Part shown: positions 1 through 10,300 of the stretch, in pieces
Layout: the number at the start of each line of letters is the position of its first letter
Numbering within the stretch: the stretch's first letter is position 1
Source of the DNA: Buddleja alternifolia
Taxonomy: Eukaryota > Streptophyta > Magnoliopsida > Lamiales > Scrophulariaceae
Direction: 5' to 3'
Length of the DNA: 64,000 bases
Assembly: GCA_019426215.1 (NCBI GenBank)
Contig: CM033394.1
Coordinates: forward strand, 38,314,423-38,378,422
Position numbers and translations under genes: made by a program
Notes under the pieces: model-generated
What the model saw: only the letters and a program-made list of their open reading frames with translations
Told to the model about the DNA's origin: nothing
Database searches by the model: none

Positions 1-1000
1 GGGACGTAGTAGAGTTATACACAAGGTATTAAATATTGATTTCGTTGTAGATTTTGGGGTATTAAATTTACGAAAATTTCGACGTAAATTTCGAGGATAC
101 CCATAATTTCAGTTTCGATTCTAGATTTTAGAGAAATCATGAAAATTTATAGAAATAATTGAAGATTTTAAATGAAACTTTGGGTATCTTTAATTTACAT
201 TATTATGCATTTTTTACATAATATTGTATGTATAATTTATATATAGTAAAATTTGTGGCGAAAATTTAATATAGGTAGGATTTAGAAGTAAAATAATGAA
301 TAGATGGCTTTAAAAATTCACTAAAGCAAAACAAATACAATTTCATAAAATATAATATTCATAAGCATATGGGAAATAATATTAAATTATTTATGTTTAT
401 ATCAAGTATCAATAATTTATATTATCTTTAAATTTTGAAAAATTTCGGGTTTCGATAAAAATTTCAAAAAATTGTGGGGAATATTCTGCAAAATAATTTA
501 AACTTATTTTTAAATTTCAAGAAATTAAGGGTTTCGGTCGAAATTTCAACGAATATTCTGTAAAATTGGATTGAAAGTGAAATTTAGATTCAAGATCCTA
601 GAAAACTTGAAATTTTGGGATTTCGACCGAAATTTAAGACCATGGTTATACATAAATATGCACAATCTTGAGCTGCTCAAATTAAGTTGACCCAGATGAA
701 ATGGCAGCAGGAACTTTTAAATAATAGCGTTGGTTTTATAATATTGTCACTTTTGGATCCGGTTGTGTGTTTAATAATTGTAACTTGTCTAGTTCGAATT
801 TGGTCCCCAAAATAAAGCTTGATAAGGAGACTTTTAATGAATTTAAGTAAAAGCGACAAAAGGAGAAGAAAAATGAGTAAAAAAAGGATAAGAAAAAAAC
901 TAAATAAAAACACTAAAATGATATAAGAATATATTTTTTGGATGATGAATCATACTATACTTTTGTAAATGAACTTTTTTATCTCAATTCCATGAGAAAG
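1..1000. other. AT-rich intergenic DNA with diverged repeats
   Basis: No convincing gene is visible. Positions about 420-645 contain several imperfect copies of a motif around TTTCGACCGAAATTT, together with repeated 'gaatattctg' blocks, which suggests an old tandem or terminal repeat of a transposon. The short open frame at 677-913 (minus) is low-complexity Leu/Phe-rich and looks like chance. Confidence 0.5.
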
Positions 1001-1117
1001 TTTAGCAATCCTTGCTCCCTAATTAATTACAAGTTATTGTGCCTTTATAAATTTTAAAACTTCCTACTCCGTTAACAATAGTTTTCCCTAATTAATTAGG
1101 GAGAAAGAATTGCTAAA
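1001..1117. mobile_element. small palindromic MITE
   Basis: Two 29-bp arms, 1001-1029 and 1089-1117, are reverse complements with two mismatches. Each contains CTCCCTAATTAATTA at its inner side. About 59 bp lie between them, so the element would fold into a hairpin. A diverged second copy of the left arm and middle lies at about 2845-2929. No clear target duplication was seen, so the class is not assigned. Confidence 0.6.
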
Positions 1118-1697
1118 TTTTATAAATAAAAAAAAGGCAAATTTAATGCAAAATTGTATTTGTGTTACCCATTTCATATTTTTCCTAAAAAAAATATATA
1201 TATTCTTCACTCTCTAACCTCTCGTTCATCACTAAATAAAGTTTTTTAATTTTTTATTTTTACAAAGCTACTTATTAGATTGAAACAAAACGCAACTACT
1301 ATTTTTTTTATATATATATATATATATTGTAAAGAAATGTCGAGCCCATATATTGAAACACTTTAAGATAATCAATAATTATATTAAATAAGTTTTTTAT
1401 TATCTATTATTTTTTAATTAAAAATATAAACTTCAGATTAGTTCTAGTCACGCAACAATAAATTAAGAAAATACCAAGTAATATATTTTCTTTTGCATGA
1501 CAAAATTATTCAAATAAGAATTGTGAATGAAATTTTTTTATTCAGATCAAGAGTACATATTTTAAATTCACACGGTTTAAGGGATGGTGAAAGGCATCAA
1601 ATTGGAACGCCAAACATGACATAATTGTCAACAAAATATTTCGCTAGTTGTTATTTATAAATATAATGTTGTTTTCAATTACTTTAAAGTTTTTACA
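1118..1697. other. AT-rich intergenic DNA
   Basis: No gene or structured repeat was recognised beyond a (TA)n microsatellite at about 1308-1326 and homopolymer runs. Confidence 0.5.
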
Positions 1698-1705
1698 TGT
1701 GTTGC

Positions 1706-2443
1706 CAGAGACGGAGCCGGGGGCATGATGGGGCCGTCGCCCCCTCAATTATAAAAAAAAAATATTTTTAGTTATTTTTAGTATTTAATAAAAAATTTGC
1801 CCCCCCACTTTTCTTTCTTTAACATAAGATAAAAATTTTGCCCCCCCAACCACAACATGAAATAAAAAGTGTGCTATGATATAACTTATATAATTAGAAG
1901 TGGGAAACACAAATTCTTTACCTCTCACAAACACGGGAATGTGGAAACACAAGAAAAAAAAACATAATATTTAATTTTTTTATTCTATACACATAAAACA
2001 CCCACTTCTTACTATCCCTTTTTTTAACCCCACATCTCTCCCATTTTTAACCCCACTTCTTATTCTATACACATAAAACACCCACCCACATCAATTTTTT
2101 TTGTGGTATATATTTATTTATCGATATTTGGTATTATATTTGTATTTGTATTTGGATAGGTAATAAACCTTAAGAGAAAGGATCTCTACATAAAAAAAAA
2201 AAATTATATTTTTAGTAATCCTATCTCGCCTTTCCAAGTTAGAACCTAGTTCCTTATTAGATTTTCCCTCATAAATATATTTTTCATACTTGAACCTAAT
2301 TCCTTATTAGATTTTCTCCCATAAATATAGCGTACCGTACCGCGGGGGGCTTGAATCCTACGTCTATATGGCAAAACAAAAATGTATAGATATATCAAAA
2401 CAATCTCGCCCCCCCCTCACTAAAAATCCTGGCTCCGTCCCTG
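1706..2443. mobile_element. non-autonomous hAT element, copy A
   Basis: The element starts CAGAGACGGAGCC and ends GGCTCCGTCCCTG, which are near-perfect terminal inverted repeats. It is flanked by an exact 8-bp duplication, TGTGTTGC, at 1698-1705 and 2444-2451. An 8-bp duplication with CAGRG-type termini is diagnostic of hAT transposons. There is no transposase reading frame. The interior holds C-rich runs and direct repeats ('ttattctatacacataaaac' at about 1979 and 2059; 'cctaattccttattagattt'-like blocks near 2247 and 2296). Related copies are at 53881-54255 and, more distantly, 41412-42347 and 45390-45521. Confidence 0.92.
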
Positions 2444-2583
2444 TGTGTTGCACTATCTTTTTCAAACTAACATTGTTTTCCATATTCAATGTAATGAGTA
2501 GATTTGTTAAGAAGTTACGTTCAACGAAATATTCAGTTGAAATTCATTTGTTAGAAATGAATGGAAGCAAAATTTGCATGATT

Positions 2584-2799
2584 TTGGGGGCAACTCCCAG
2601 CGGGATTAGTTACGCTGCTGAGCCTGGGTTCGATTCCCTTTGAGGGAATGACTATTGGCTTCCTCTGCTGTGCGCCTGTCAGCTATGGGCAACCTGGAAT
2701 GACTTATTTCTCTTGTGTGGTTTGCAGGCTATTGCACCAGAACGGGATTTATCCAGTGTACACTCTAAGATAACTGCTACGTGTTTCTCTCATCATCCA
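2584..2799 (+). mobile_element. tRNA-derived SINE, copy 1
   Basis: The element is bounded by a 15-bp direct repeat AAAATTTGCATGATT at 2569-2583 and 2800-2814, the usual SINE target duplication. Near the 5' end an RNA polymerase III box-B-like GGGTTCGATTCCC (about 2626-2638) follows a box-A-like stretch. The 3' half, with 'tgtggtttgcaggctattgc' near 2715, matches the reverse-strand SINE at 19043-19263, so the two belong to one family. The 91-residue open frame overlapping it is not a gene. Confidence 0.88.
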
Positions 2800-2814
2800 A
2801 AAATTTGCATGATT

Positions 2815-3099
2815 ATTAGCCTTTTATTTTAATAATTTGTAAAATTTAACAATCCTATTCTCTCTAATTAGTTAAGCGCAAGTCTTTATTAATTTTACAA
2901 CTTCCTACACCCTTGACTATAATTGTCCCTTAAAAAATAAATACCCTTGCAGACTACAAAGTGAGTTCAATGAAGAGGTTGCACAATACAAATACAAAGT
3001 AATACAAAGTGAGTTCAATGAAGGGGCTAGGAACGTTGTCGGGTGTGACAACCTTAGAATTTTACCAAAATACAAATACAAAGTACAAGACAAACGACA
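2815..3099. other. intergenic, short duplicated motif upstream of BCCIP gene
   Basis: About 2845-2929 is a diverged copy of part of the MITE at 1001-1117. The block 'acaaagtgagttcaatgaag' occurs twice, near 2957 and 3006. This is probably the promoter side of the BCCIP-family gene, but no TATA box was confidently recognised. Confidence 0.45.
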
Positions 3100-3374
3100 T
3101 CTTGAGACCGGGACCCGACCCGCGTTCAGCTCTCCCGCAGACCGCCCTCTGCCCCGCCGACCGCCGTCGCCGTCTTCTGCCCCTCCGACCGCCGTCGCCG
3201 TCTTCTGCCCCTCCGACCGCCGTCGCTGTCGCCGTCCTCACTCTCTCACGTAAATCTTAGGAAAGAAAAACCCCATTCAAAAAAATAACGAAAGCCCATC
3301 TCACCTTCGCCGACCGCTGCGTCTGCCGGCCGGCCGGCGCCATTCCTACCTCCGCCGACATTCCAGCTTCCAAT
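3100..3374 (+). promoter_or_regulatory. probable 5' leader exon of BCCIP-family gene
   Basis: This C-rich island contrasts with its AT-rich surroundings. It contains a 28-bp unit tandemly repeated about 2.8 times at 3159-3237 (unit begins GACCGCCGTCGCCG) and ends at a strong donor, CAAT|GTAAGT, at 3374/3375. A matching acceptor with a long pyrimidine tract lies at 6733, 24 bases before the BCCIP start codon. I infer a non-coding first exon and a leader intron of about 3.36 kb. The short open frame through it (3009-3260) is low-complexity and not supported as protein. Confidence 0.5.
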
Positions 3375-4824
3375 GTAAGTTTAGTTGCTGGGATTTTTTG
3401 CTAATTTCTGATTTGGGGTTCTCAGATTCTTGCAAATCAGAAATTTGGGGGTTTTGTTGAGGATTTTTGTTGAAATTATTGTTCGTATATACCTCAATCA
3501 ATCCAACTCCTTAAATAGAGAAATCCCATTTTAATTTTGTTCTATTGCATATACCAAAAGGCTGTTCGGTATACATGCTCTCTTTTCAGAGAGGAAATGT
3601 CCGGTATACCGGAAATCAGTTTTCCACCTCAGAATTTAATACTAAGCTTACAAGTCTAAAATCCCACATGAAACATTAGTAATTTACCCAGGCATTGTAT
3701 CGAACAGGTTATGAACAGTTGAACTAGAAGGACATTTGATAGCATTATGCTGATATACTTTAATAAATCAATATCGAGCAGCCAGGTTGAGATTAGCTTA
3801 GGGTCTTGAACATGATATATGTCGATCTTTTATCGTAGCCAGTTCCAGCACATACTTTAACCAGTTATTCATCATGTGAGTCACAATGTCACATGGCCAA
3901 ATTTGGATAAAGTAAGACTAAGAAGGAGATAAAGTCTGCGATTTACATTTAGAAAGTTAAAACATATGGTTAAAGTTGAGGTATAAGCAGATTTTGGTTA
4001 GAGACTACAAAAGAGATCTCTGGCATCTCTTTTGTAATGATAGTTTAATTGCTTCTATCTGGCTAATAAGTCTCCTTATTCTCAAATACGAGATAAGTGT
4101 TCTATTCCTTTTTCTTATTCTAGTTCTTTGTTTTATCATTTTAAGTTACTATTTAGTACTACTAAACTCTTGCTAAATTGTTTCTTGAGAAAGTTCTTAC
4201 CTACATCTTTGATTTTCTTATTTTATTCTGATCTTTAAGTTATAGTGGAGTGAGTAATGGGCAGCTGCTTCATTTTTTTATTTTTTTTTTGGTAATTTTG
4301 TTAAATTTTGAGGAATTGACACTAATGACGTATGCCTAAGATAAAGCTTGCTGATTGAGCAATTGAAGTAGCGACAAATGTTAAAACGAAGCATAGTGTA
4401 ACAAAGGAATAAACTGAGATGTATAAGCATCCTTCTTAGGGATCAAAAATAAGTTTTTGATTTGCATATGTCAAAGAAAGCACTTGATTAGATATTGACC
4501 CATTGATTTCTATGCTTGTTCTGTTGGAAGATTTGATTCTTCCTTTTGCTTCTATAAAAGGATTAACTCTAAATTTGAATAGAGTTCAACCAGAATCAAC
4601 TCTACCCGCTGCCATGAAGAAAAGAAGTATAATATGAACATGTCTCTCACTATAGCTTATAGACTCGTATCTAAGTCATAATATGTTTGCCCGATAGATT
4701 ATATATTTGTGTTGGGAAGAGGATAAGCATACTGCCAAGACCTATAGGTGGAGGTTAGCAATGTCTAGATAAAATTTAATTTGTTGTGGGGCTAACACTT
4801 TGGGGTAGACAAGTATTACTGCAA

Positions 4825-6447
4825 TAGGTGTAAATGAGTCGAGCTCAAACCGAGCTTGATGAAATTTTCAGGCTCGAGCTCGATTGTATTTTTTTAAGCT
4901 CGAATTCGAACTCGAAGAGGCTAATTTCTAAAGATTGAGCTCGAGCTCGAGTTTGAAGTAAAAATTAATTTAATTAATTTTTAAAAAATAATAAAATAAA
5001 TTTGAGCTCGAGCTCGAGTTTGAAGTAAAAATTAATTTCATTAATTTTTTAAAAATAATAAAATAAATTTAATTATAATTTATTTTATTTATTTTTCAAA
5101 ATATGTTAATAATGTATATTACAATTAAAAAGAATTATAGACGTAAAATGATAAGTATAAAAACACATTTCAAGATACGATAAATAGGATGTGTTTGGAC
5201 TTTGGATCCACTTCTTAGTTAATAAGTCCATTTGTAGGATGAACTTTTCAAAATGGGCATTTCAAATAACTATTTTAAAAAATATAAAGTGTTTGACACA
5301 ATTACACTTAAAGTAACTTCTTATGGAAGTGGTGGAAAAAAAAAGTCCAAAAGCCACTAATATGCGCTTCTTCAAAATGCACTTTTGGAAAGTGATTTAT
5401 TCCAAAAGTCCGTTTAAATTTTATTGCCAAATAAGTAAAGTTTTTACAAATGGACTTCCATCTCGAAAAGTCCATTTGAAGTGTTTCCAAATGCATAGAC
5501 CATTTGAAAAGTGTTTCCAAACACATCCATAGTATTTGTTAAATAATATTTACAAAATATGAGATACTTAGAAAAATATGTTTATTAGACTTATGTGTAG
5601 AAACATATATCATGCATCAATGAATTATACATAATTTGTGTATTATCATTATATTATTACTATTATTATGATGATTAACATTACTTTATCTACATTGCCA
5701 ACTCAATGGAGATTTACCCAATATGCTTATGGTTCTTATATAATTATATATTTACTAAATTTGAGAATACTAGATAGATATGAAAAGTTTTATGAGTTAT
5801 TAGAAAATTCATTTTGTTATTTAGTTTGCAATGATACTCTTCATTTATGATATGTATTAGATCAATAACTGTGTATTAATCGTAGAGATTAATTTGTAAA
5901 AGGAAAATTGGAATGAACATTAATGTAATAAATATTAAGATAAGATAAATAGTTACTAAATACCTTATATTTAATAAGTGTATATAAAATACAAGAAGGG
6001 TGTCATGATACATGGTTTCATTGAATTAATTTATAGAAAAACATATTATAAAATATCAACTAGGATATCTATTCTATTATTGTTGTTTTTGTTGTTGTTT
6101 TGCGTTATTTAAACAAAATAAAAAAATTAAATTGAGTATCGTTAGAATATGTCGTATATAAAATTTTAATTGTTATTTTCATGAAATATGAGTATTTATA
6201 GTCATATATGAAAATAATAGTAAAAGCTCGTGAGCCGGCTCATGAGCTTATGAGCAATTACAAGTGAGCTCGAGCTCAGCTCACGAGCTTATGAGCAATT
6301 ACAAGTGAGCTCGAGCTCAGCTCACGAGCTTATGAACAATTACAAATGAGGTCGAGCTCAGCTCATGAAGGAGCTCTAGCTCGACAAGCTTGGCTCAAGC
6401 TCGAGCCGAGCTCCAATCGAGCTGGCTCGACTCACCTTACACCCCTA
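4825..6447. mobile_element. TIR element rich in GAGCTCGAGCTC repeats
   Basis: The left end TAGGTGTAAATGAGTCGAGC and the right end (reverse complement TAGGGGTGTAAGGTGAGTCG) are inverted repeats. Both ends carry many GAGCTCGAGCTC palindromes. A block of about 63 bp is duplicated in tandem near 4935-5066, and a roughly 41-bp block is repeated three times at about 6230-6360. The termini resemble hAT ends, but no matching 8-bp flanks were found, so the class is tentative. It carries a nested MITE at 5187-5528. Confidence 0.65.
5187..5528. mobile_element. fold-back MITE nested in the 4825-6447 element
   Basis: It starts GGATGTGTTTGGA and ends TCCAAACACATCC, exact 13-bp inverted repeats, flanked by ATA on both sides. 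The two halves are broadly complementary, which explains why nearly identical open frames occur on both strands here (5308-5526 minus, 5323-5532 plus). Its position inside the larger repeat makes it the younger insertion. Confidence 0.75.
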
Positions 6448-6756
6448 GTTATTATTATACTGAATAGATCATGATGCCAAAAGTGAAAATACAGATATTG
6501 ACTGATGCTGTGTCAATAGGTACACTTACTGCAAAGAGGCAGAGTTGATGAATCAATGCATAAACAATTTGGTTTGCATTTTCGCTTCAGGATTAGATGT
6601 CGTAGTACTTGCATTTGTTGTGTTTGGTCTATTTACAGCGTACATATGAGGATTATTCACTTACTGCAAGGATTTGACTTCTGAATTTTTGTTCTTGTGT
6701 CTTCCTTTTTCTGTTCCCCCTATTCCTATACAGCAACAGGCTCTGTAAATTACAGA

Positions 6757-9700
6757 ATGCCTCGGAAACCAATAAGGCATTACCAAACATTGAGAAACCG
6801 ACCACTCACCTTTTCTCCATTTGCCCGGTCAATGGCTATGGCTACATCAAGTAAGAAGGCCAGGCAAGAGATTTGTGAACCCAAATCACAAATTAATGAT
6901 TTCCCAACCTCTTCCGGTATATTTTCATTAGATTTTCCTGCTGCTTCTGCTTTCACATCTTTTATTACTCCTGGTAAAATTCTGTCTCAAATCTGAACTC
7001 TACGCTTATTTCTAGGTGACGAGTTTTTAAACCGTGGCAAAGATACATCTAAACAGTCTGACGCTTCTGATAATGAAGATTTTGAGGTTGGTTCTCCATC
7101 TTGGTCTCCCCAGTTGTTGCATTTCATTCTTGTTAGCATACTGTTAATATGATGCTTTCTTTGAGTTTATTTTATCAATATTTTATTTGTTTTGGAAGCG
7201 AGTTGTTCAAGCAGATTTTGCCTTCTTTGATCCAAAACCTAGTGACTTCCATGGAGTGAAGGTCCTTCTACAGACCTACCTTGACGATAAGCAATGGGAT
7301 CTCAGTGGTTTTGTAGACTTGATATTGGGACAACCGACGGTTGGAACTGTTGTCAAGATAGAGGATGATGAAGACGATGGAGTATACTCTGTTGTTTCCA
7401 CTCTTAATTTAGAAAGATACAAGGCATGTTAGCCACAATTTTGATATTCAGATATAAGAAGTATTAGAGTTAGGGAAAATTACACACAGACCCCCACTTA
7501 TTGTGTAATTACAAAAAAAAAAACCTCACTTATTGAAAATTACCAACACACCTCTCTGTGTTTAAAAATTCTTACAATTTTACCCCTGCAAACTGTAAAA
7601 ATAAACCCTTGAGGGTGTGTGTTGGTAATTTCTAATAAGTGAGGGGGAGTTTTGGTAATTACACAATAAGTGCGGGGACCTGTGTGTAATTTTCCCTTAG
7701 AGTTTTGCGTTCCCTCTTCTTGAATCAGCTTCTAAGATTATGTTTTGACATATGGTATTTTGGTTCATATCAGGGTAGCAAGTCCATCGTCGAGCTCAAG
7801 GATTACCTACTTAAAGTGTGTCAGGATAGAGATGTGATAGCTAAACTGAGGTCTTTATTGGGAGAGCATGCGCTAGATGTAGGTCTTATGGTCTCTCAGC
7901 GTGTCGTAAATCTTCCTCCTCAGCTTTTACCTCCGCTTTATGATGGTCTCTTTGATGAAATAGAGTGGGCAACAGAAGATGAGGTTGGTGACATTGGTAT
8001 TATGATCATGATGTACAAGCTATACAGATGATTATGTTTTTTTTTAAATGACATTTTAGTTTATGTGGCACTTATGTTTTTAATTTTACTTTTTGAAGCC
8101 TACACAGGAGCTCCAACGTTCCTTCCGCTTCAGATTTTATCTAATCATTAGCAGAATATACAAGGTACGCCATTCGAAGAGCTCTCAGTGTGCTATTAAA
8201 ATTGGGTAGATTTGGGTAAATCAGCAATCATTGATAATTTCTTTATCCCTATTTGTGGTCATGCCTATAGCACAAGAACGCAAACCAAAATAAAGGGATG
8301 AAAGATGGGGATGAAGATGTAATTTACATCAAACCGGAAGATGAAATTTTACTCGAGGTACCCGAAAATTTTATTTGTTCCTAATTGCTGTCTTTTAGGA
8401 TTTGATAATTGAAGACACCTTTTAAATGCTTCTGCAGCTTAGCTCATGGTCCTTCAGTTTTCCCTTGCATGCACAACAGGTCACTACTAATGAGGCAAGT
8501 ATTCGCGTTACACTGTATGATATTTCATCTAAGGTTGTGTCAGGGACTGAAGTATTTGGGGGCTAAAGATTTCAAATCCTTAACAACAAATTCATTGAAG
8601 TTGCTTGGAGAATTTCTGTGTTACAAATGAATCTGAATTCTCTAAAACCCATTTTAGGCTATTTTATCAATCATTACGGATAATTCGAGTCCGCCTAATA
8701 TTGAAGTACTTTGAAATCTTAGCTCCAAATCCTTTAATCAAATTCGAATCCTTCAATCAAAATGCAAACCTTGCACTTGACACACATCTTGGTAATAACC
8801 ATAAATGATATTTTTATCCTTTATTTTTAAGTCACTAGGTTTCTTAGTTTGCCTGAATGTATTAGTATAGATGGGCTTGAAGACGATGAGGATATGCAAA
8901 ACTAGTGGTAAATAATAACCTTTAGTTTCATTTTCACTTAATTTGAAACTAATGTGCTATAATTAGTTTCCTTCTAATTTGAGTTACAAGTTTGTTATTG
9001 TGAGTTTGAAGATGATGATTCGATAGTTGGAAATATTTTGAGAGATATCCCCGTTTTTATTGTCCCCATTTAGTGATCATCTTTATTGATGTAATTGTTT
9101 CTTAGGCTATGAATGTCCGGTGTTTGGAACTCATTTTTAGTGTTGAGTTCAAGAAAATGGATTTTGTAGTTGTGTGGATTGATTTTTAATTTTTTTTTTA
9201 ATTTCTTAAGTCTCTGAATTTTCCGTTTCTACTTCAAAAATTTATGTACATTGGGGTGATGACTAAGGGACTCCATTTTAATTTCTTTAATAAGTCGGAA
9301 TATTTGAGTGCTTCTTGGATGAGCCTGCTTTATTCCTTGTCAACAGAATCTTACATGTTACATTGTTACTTGATTGAGAGACTTAGGTTGGAATAACTTT
9401 GTTACGCAGAACCACACTATTTAAAAAAAAAAAATTTGTCCAGACTCGGGCCTGAAAATCCATGTCTGAGTAATGGACCCAATCAACAAACCTAATGGGG
9501 GTCTTGGCTTAGACTCAAACGATTTGGGTCTGAGTAATCCAACAGGCCTAGTGTGTGATTAGGTGTTTTGCTTGGCTTTGTAAAATTAGGTTAGTGTATT
9601 AATTGGTTCTAAAAAGGTTCACAAAATCTCTGGAATCTATTAGTAGAATAATATGTGGTCTTTATGTTATTTTCCGTCTCTGTCAATGCAGAAAGATGTA

Positions 9701-10078
9701 TAGTATAGACTAATCTAAACGAAGTGCCCTTACAGATTTGATCTGATCGCTTCCAATTGCTATTTGCTGTGGGCTACTTCAGTATGCATGTTTTGGCTGA
9801 CCTTTTGCTTTCAGTTCCATTTCTGAAGTTAAAATATTCCGTTGCTGTCTCTTATTATCCACTAATCCTCCTTTATGTGCATCTTCTGAAACATGCTAGT
9901 TCTCTTGACACAAAATACAAATATCAAACAGTTGTGATTAACAAACTGTTCCGTTATTGTTTGAATTTTGACATCACTGCAGCTTAAAAATTATCGGTTG
10001 ATGGGTCTAGTGATGGTCATTGAGGCTACCAAAATATCTATATTCAGAAAACAGCTCCACGCGTTGATAGATGAATGA
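6757..10078 (+). CDS. BCCIP: BCCIP/BCP1-family protein, eight coding exons
   Basis: The family (human BCCIP, yeast Bcp1) binds BRCA2 and p21 in animals and acts in nuclear export and ribosomal protein uL14 chaperoning in yeast; its plant role is less defined. Exons inferred by eye: 6757-6916, 7016-7086, 7199-7423, 7774-7983, 8099-8164, 8271-8357, 8438-8494, 9983-10078. They sum to 323 codons plus stop, a normal plant length. Recognisable stretches are VVQADFAFFDPKP, DFHGVKVLLQTYLDD and QWDLSGFVDLI in exon 3, ELKDYLLKVCQ and LPPLYDGLFDEIEWA in exon 4, LSSWSFSFPL in exon 7 and LKNYRLMGLVM in exon 8. An acidic Asp/Glu stretch precedes exon 3. The start is the first ATG after the leader acceptor and gives the basic N-terminus MPRKPIRH. 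Introns 3 and 7 appear to begin with GC (AAG|GCATGT, GAG|GCAAGT). No frame break was seen, so it looks intact. Confidence 0.88.
7473..7696. mobile_element. MULE-type MITE in BCCIP intron 3
   Basis: Long terminal inverted repeats begin GGGAAAATTACACACAGA and end with the complementary TGTGTGTAATTTTCCC; the arms extend roughly 60 bp with small differences. Flanks are TTAGAGTTA and TTAGAGTTT, a 9-bp target duplication with one mismatch, as expected for Mutator-like elements. It lies wholly inside the third coding intron. The family resembles the fold-backs near 37.3-37.9 kb. Confidence 0.82.
8495..9982 (+). other. BCCIP intron 7 (about 1.5 kb)
   Basis: The inferred intron runs from GCAAGT at 8495 to CACTGCAG ending at 9982. 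Within it, about 9434-9560 repeats 'gggtctgagtaatcc'-like phrases and may be a transposon remnant. Open frames inside (for example 9757-9987) show no family resemblance. Confidence 0.6.
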
Positions 10079-10300
10079 TATCATGAGAGTTTGAAGGTAT
10101 ACATTCTTTCACATCTCTTCTGTTGTCTTTTTACTCTGTCTATGGCTTCTTATATTATATCTCACATTCGTTTGGCAGGGTTGAGAATACTTTTTGAGTT
10201 ATCTGTGGCTTCTTTGTCCGAGTGGATATGAATTTCAAGACCTGGCGGACCTCTATTGGGCATCTGGTAACAAACTCTTATCTTATACAATGCTCACACC
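10079..10300 (+). other. possible spliced 3' UTR of BCCIP gene
   Basis: Eighteen bases after the stop codon is a donor-like TTTGAAG|GTATAC (10096/10097). It is followed by an acceptor-like TTTGGCAG ending at 10178 and another donor-like CATCTG|GTAACA at 10266/10267. This suggests spliced 3' UTR exons or unused cryptic sites; only transcript data can tell. Confidence 0.3.

Larger units (their letters stand above)
3375..6733 (+). other. inferred long 5'-leader intron of BCCIP-family gene
   Basis: The inferred donor is GTAAGT at 3375. The acceptor is CTATACAG ending at 6733, after a pyrimidine-rich stretch. The interval has no conserved coding exon that I can recognise, and roughly half of it (4825-6447) is a transposon insertion. 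The splice is inferred only; an alternative is that transcription starts just upstream of 6700. Confidence 0.4.

Noticed and set aside
2584..2640. possible tRNA gene because of a GGTTCGATTCC box
   Set aside because: No cloverleaf or acceptor stem could be drawn, and target duplications show it is a SINE head.
2368..2643. 91-codon open frame
   Set aside because: It runs from the right end of an hAT element across a SINE head, so it is not a gene.
3159..3237. CRISPR-like repeat array
   Set aside because: The units are directly adjacent with no spacers and the genome is a plant; it is a simple tandem repeat.
5308..5532. paired open frames on opposite strands
   Set aside because: They fall in the palindromic MITE at 5187-5528; the similarity of the two frames reflects the inverted repeat.
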